Part shown: positions 8,245-9,391 of the stretch, piece by piece
Position numbering within the stretch: position 1 is the first letter of the stretch
Layout: each line of letters starts with the position of its first letter
Assembly (NCBI GenBank): GCA_009928265.1
Contig: RFPR01000078.1
Coordinates: 1 to 9,391 of the forward strand
DNA length: 9,391 nucleotides
From: Pseudomonadota bacterium
GTDB taxonomy: Bacteria; Verrucomicrobiota; Verrucomicrobiia; Chthoniobacterales; UBA6821
Reading direction: 5' to 3'
Notes under the pieces: generated by a model
What the model was told of the DNA's origin: nothing
What the model saw: the letters and a program-made list of their open reading frames with translations, nothing else
Database searches by the model: none
Position numbers and translations under genes: made by a program

Positions 8245-9360
8245 TTGAAGATTCTCGACCGCTATCTCTTGGGCTCTCTCAGCGTGGCGACCCTTATGGG
8301 GGTGGCACTCCTGAGCATCGTTCTGGTTCTGGGAAACGTTTTCAAGGAGATGCTTGATCTCCTTATTAACCATAATGTGCCGCTGGAAACGGTTTTTGCC
8401 TTCGTCGCCTTTGTCCTGCCCTTCTCGATGACTTTCACGATCCCGTGGGGATTCCTGACGGCTGTACTGCTAGTTTTCGGACGTCTTTCCGCTGATAACG
8501 AGGTGATCGCCCTCCGTGCCAACGGGGTGAGCTTTCCCCGGATCTTTATGCCGGTGCTGGCTTTCGCCCTTCTGATGGTAGGAATCTGTTTCTGGATCAA
8601 TATCGACGCCGCACCGCGTGCCCAGTGGTCGATGCTCACCTCCCTCTTTCGCATCGCCACCCATGATCCTTCCTCGATGTTCCAGCCCGACGAGGTTGTG
8701 GACCAGTTCCCCGACCGCCGGGTCTATGTCGGGGCGAGGGAAGGCGATCAGCTCAAGAATCTAGTCGTCTTCGAAATCGACGAGCGCGGCTATCCTTCCA
8801 AGGTCGTTTACGCCAAGAACGGCACGATCACCACGGACGAGGCCAATCAGCGCCTGCTGCTACGGGTCAAGGACGCCCGCTTTGAGCAGAGGGACGTTCG
8901 CCAACCCGACAACGTGGACCTGATCCAGCAGGGAATCAGCATGGAGGAAGGTGTCTTCCCGATGTCCCTCCGGAAGCTCATTGAGACCAAGAAGCGCAAT
9001 AAACCGCTTACCTCGCACACGCTTGGGGAGCTTTTCACCGAAGGATCCAAACCCGACTGCAAGAACCCGACCGGGTACAGGGTCGAGATCACCAAGCGCT
9101 TCTCCCTCTCTCTTGCGGCTCTGGCCTTTGCTCTGATCGCCGTGCCGCTGGGGATTACGGCCCACCGCAAGGAAACCTCGGTCGGATTTGCCCTCAGTCT
9201 CGTGATCGCCTTCAGTTACTTTTTCTTCATCATCGTAGCGGAGGCATTGAGCAAGAATTCCTCACTGCCCACAGGTGTGCCTGTTTTTATGATTTGGTTC
9301 CCGAACTTGCTCTTCATCGGGTTGGGGGTATGGCTTTTTTCTCGTCTTGCACGAAGGTAA
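8245..9360 (+). CDS. LptF/LptG-family (YjgP/YjgQ) LPS transport permease
   Basis: A 371-residue inner-membrane permease of the LptB2FG type, which with the ATPase LptB extracts lipopolysaccharide from the inner membrane for transfer to the outer membrane through the Lpt bridge. The topology fits the family. Three helices (about 11-32, 49-78 and 99-120) precede a periplasmic beta-jellyroll (about 121-270), and three more helices follow (283-303, 312-333 and 346-367). GRLSADNEVIALRANGVS (79-96) is the cytoplasmic coupling segment that contacts LptB, and EITKRFSLSLAALAFALIAVPLG (281-303) is typical of the fourth helix. The start is TTG, chosen because MKILDRYLLGSL is the usual LptF/G N-terminus and no ATG or GTG lies close by in frame. 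I cannot separate LptF from LptG firmly, though the sequence reads more like LptF. It is transcribed divergently from the rest of the window. Confidence 0.92.
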   Translation: MKILDRYLLGSLSVATLMGVALLSIVLVLGNVFKEMLDLLINHNVPLETVFAFVAFVLPFSMTFTIPWGFLTAVLLVFGRLSADNEVIALRANGVSFPRIFMPVLAFALLMVGICFWINIDAAPRAQWSMLTSLFRIATHDPSSMFQPDEVVDQFPDRRVYVGAREGDQLKNLVVFEIDERGYPSKVVYAKNGTITTDEANQRLLLRVKDARFEQRDVRQPDNVDLIQQGISMEEGVFPMSLRKLIETKKRNKPLTSHTLGELFTEGSKPDCKNPTGYRVEITKRFSLSLAALAFALIAVPLGITAHRKETSVGFALSLVIAFSYFFFIIVAEALSKNSSLPTGVPVFMIWFPNLLFIGLGVWLFSRLARR

Positions 9361-9366
9361 TTCCGG

Positions 9367-9391
9367 ATGGACGAAACAACCCGCCAACGCC
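9367..9391 (+). CDS. Possible start of a downstream gene, cut by the window edge
   Basis: An ATG at 9367, six bases after the lptF-like stop, opens a frame reading MDETTRQR that continues to the window end. Tight spacing on the same strand suggests a co-transcribed gene, but eight codons cannot identify it, and the ATG could equally be chance. No recognisable Shine-Dalgarno sequence precedes it. Confidence 0.3.

Overview
The window looks like a chromosomal housekeeping and envelope region from a moderately GC-rich Gram-negative bacterium. A Verrucomicrobiota or wider PVC-group origin is my best guess. This rests on the LptF-type permease (which implies an LPS-bearing outer membrane), a lipoprotein resembling the bacterial GH75 proteins I associate with that phylum, weak or absent Shine-Dalgarno sequences, and several GTG/TTG starts. 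The phylum is inferred, not shown. I see no rRNA, tRNA, CRISPR array, insertion sequence or phage gene.

Layout. Six genes on the minus strand read right to left: a 12-TM membrane protein fused to a hotdog thioesterase domain (8084-6231), a GH75-like lipoprotein (6223-4922), a peroxiredoxin (4885-4394), aconitase AcnA (4353-1552), quinolinate synthase NadA (1459-518) and the first 173 codons of HemL (521-1). Spacings are 7, 36, 40 and 92 bp, then a 4-bp ATGA overlap. One or a few nested transcripts are plausible. Across a 160-bp divergent intergenic region, an LptF/LptG-family permease runs on the plus strand (8245-9360). About 30 bases follow it and may open another gene.

How the genes may work together. 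AcnA and NadA carry oxygen-labile [4Fe-4S] clusters, and a thiol peroxidase lies directly upstream of acnA, so peroxide protection of Fe-S enzymes is a reasonable but unproven theme. NadA (NAD synthesis) and HemL (tetrapyrrole synthesis) are probably translationally coupled. The upstream pair and the divergent permease are envelope proteins.

Most notable points. (1) The membrane-hotdog fusion has an active-site region that matches, from memory, the Asp-less enediyne-polyketide thioesterases (CalE7/DynE7 type): Asn500 and Arg518 have the same 18-residue spacing. (2) An 82-bp near-perfect palindrome lies between acnA and nadA, and one arm ends on the nadA GTG start codon. (3) The lipoprotein has a C-terminal Pro/Ser/Thr tail after a GH75-like domain. 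All homology calls are from recognition by eye; no searches were run.
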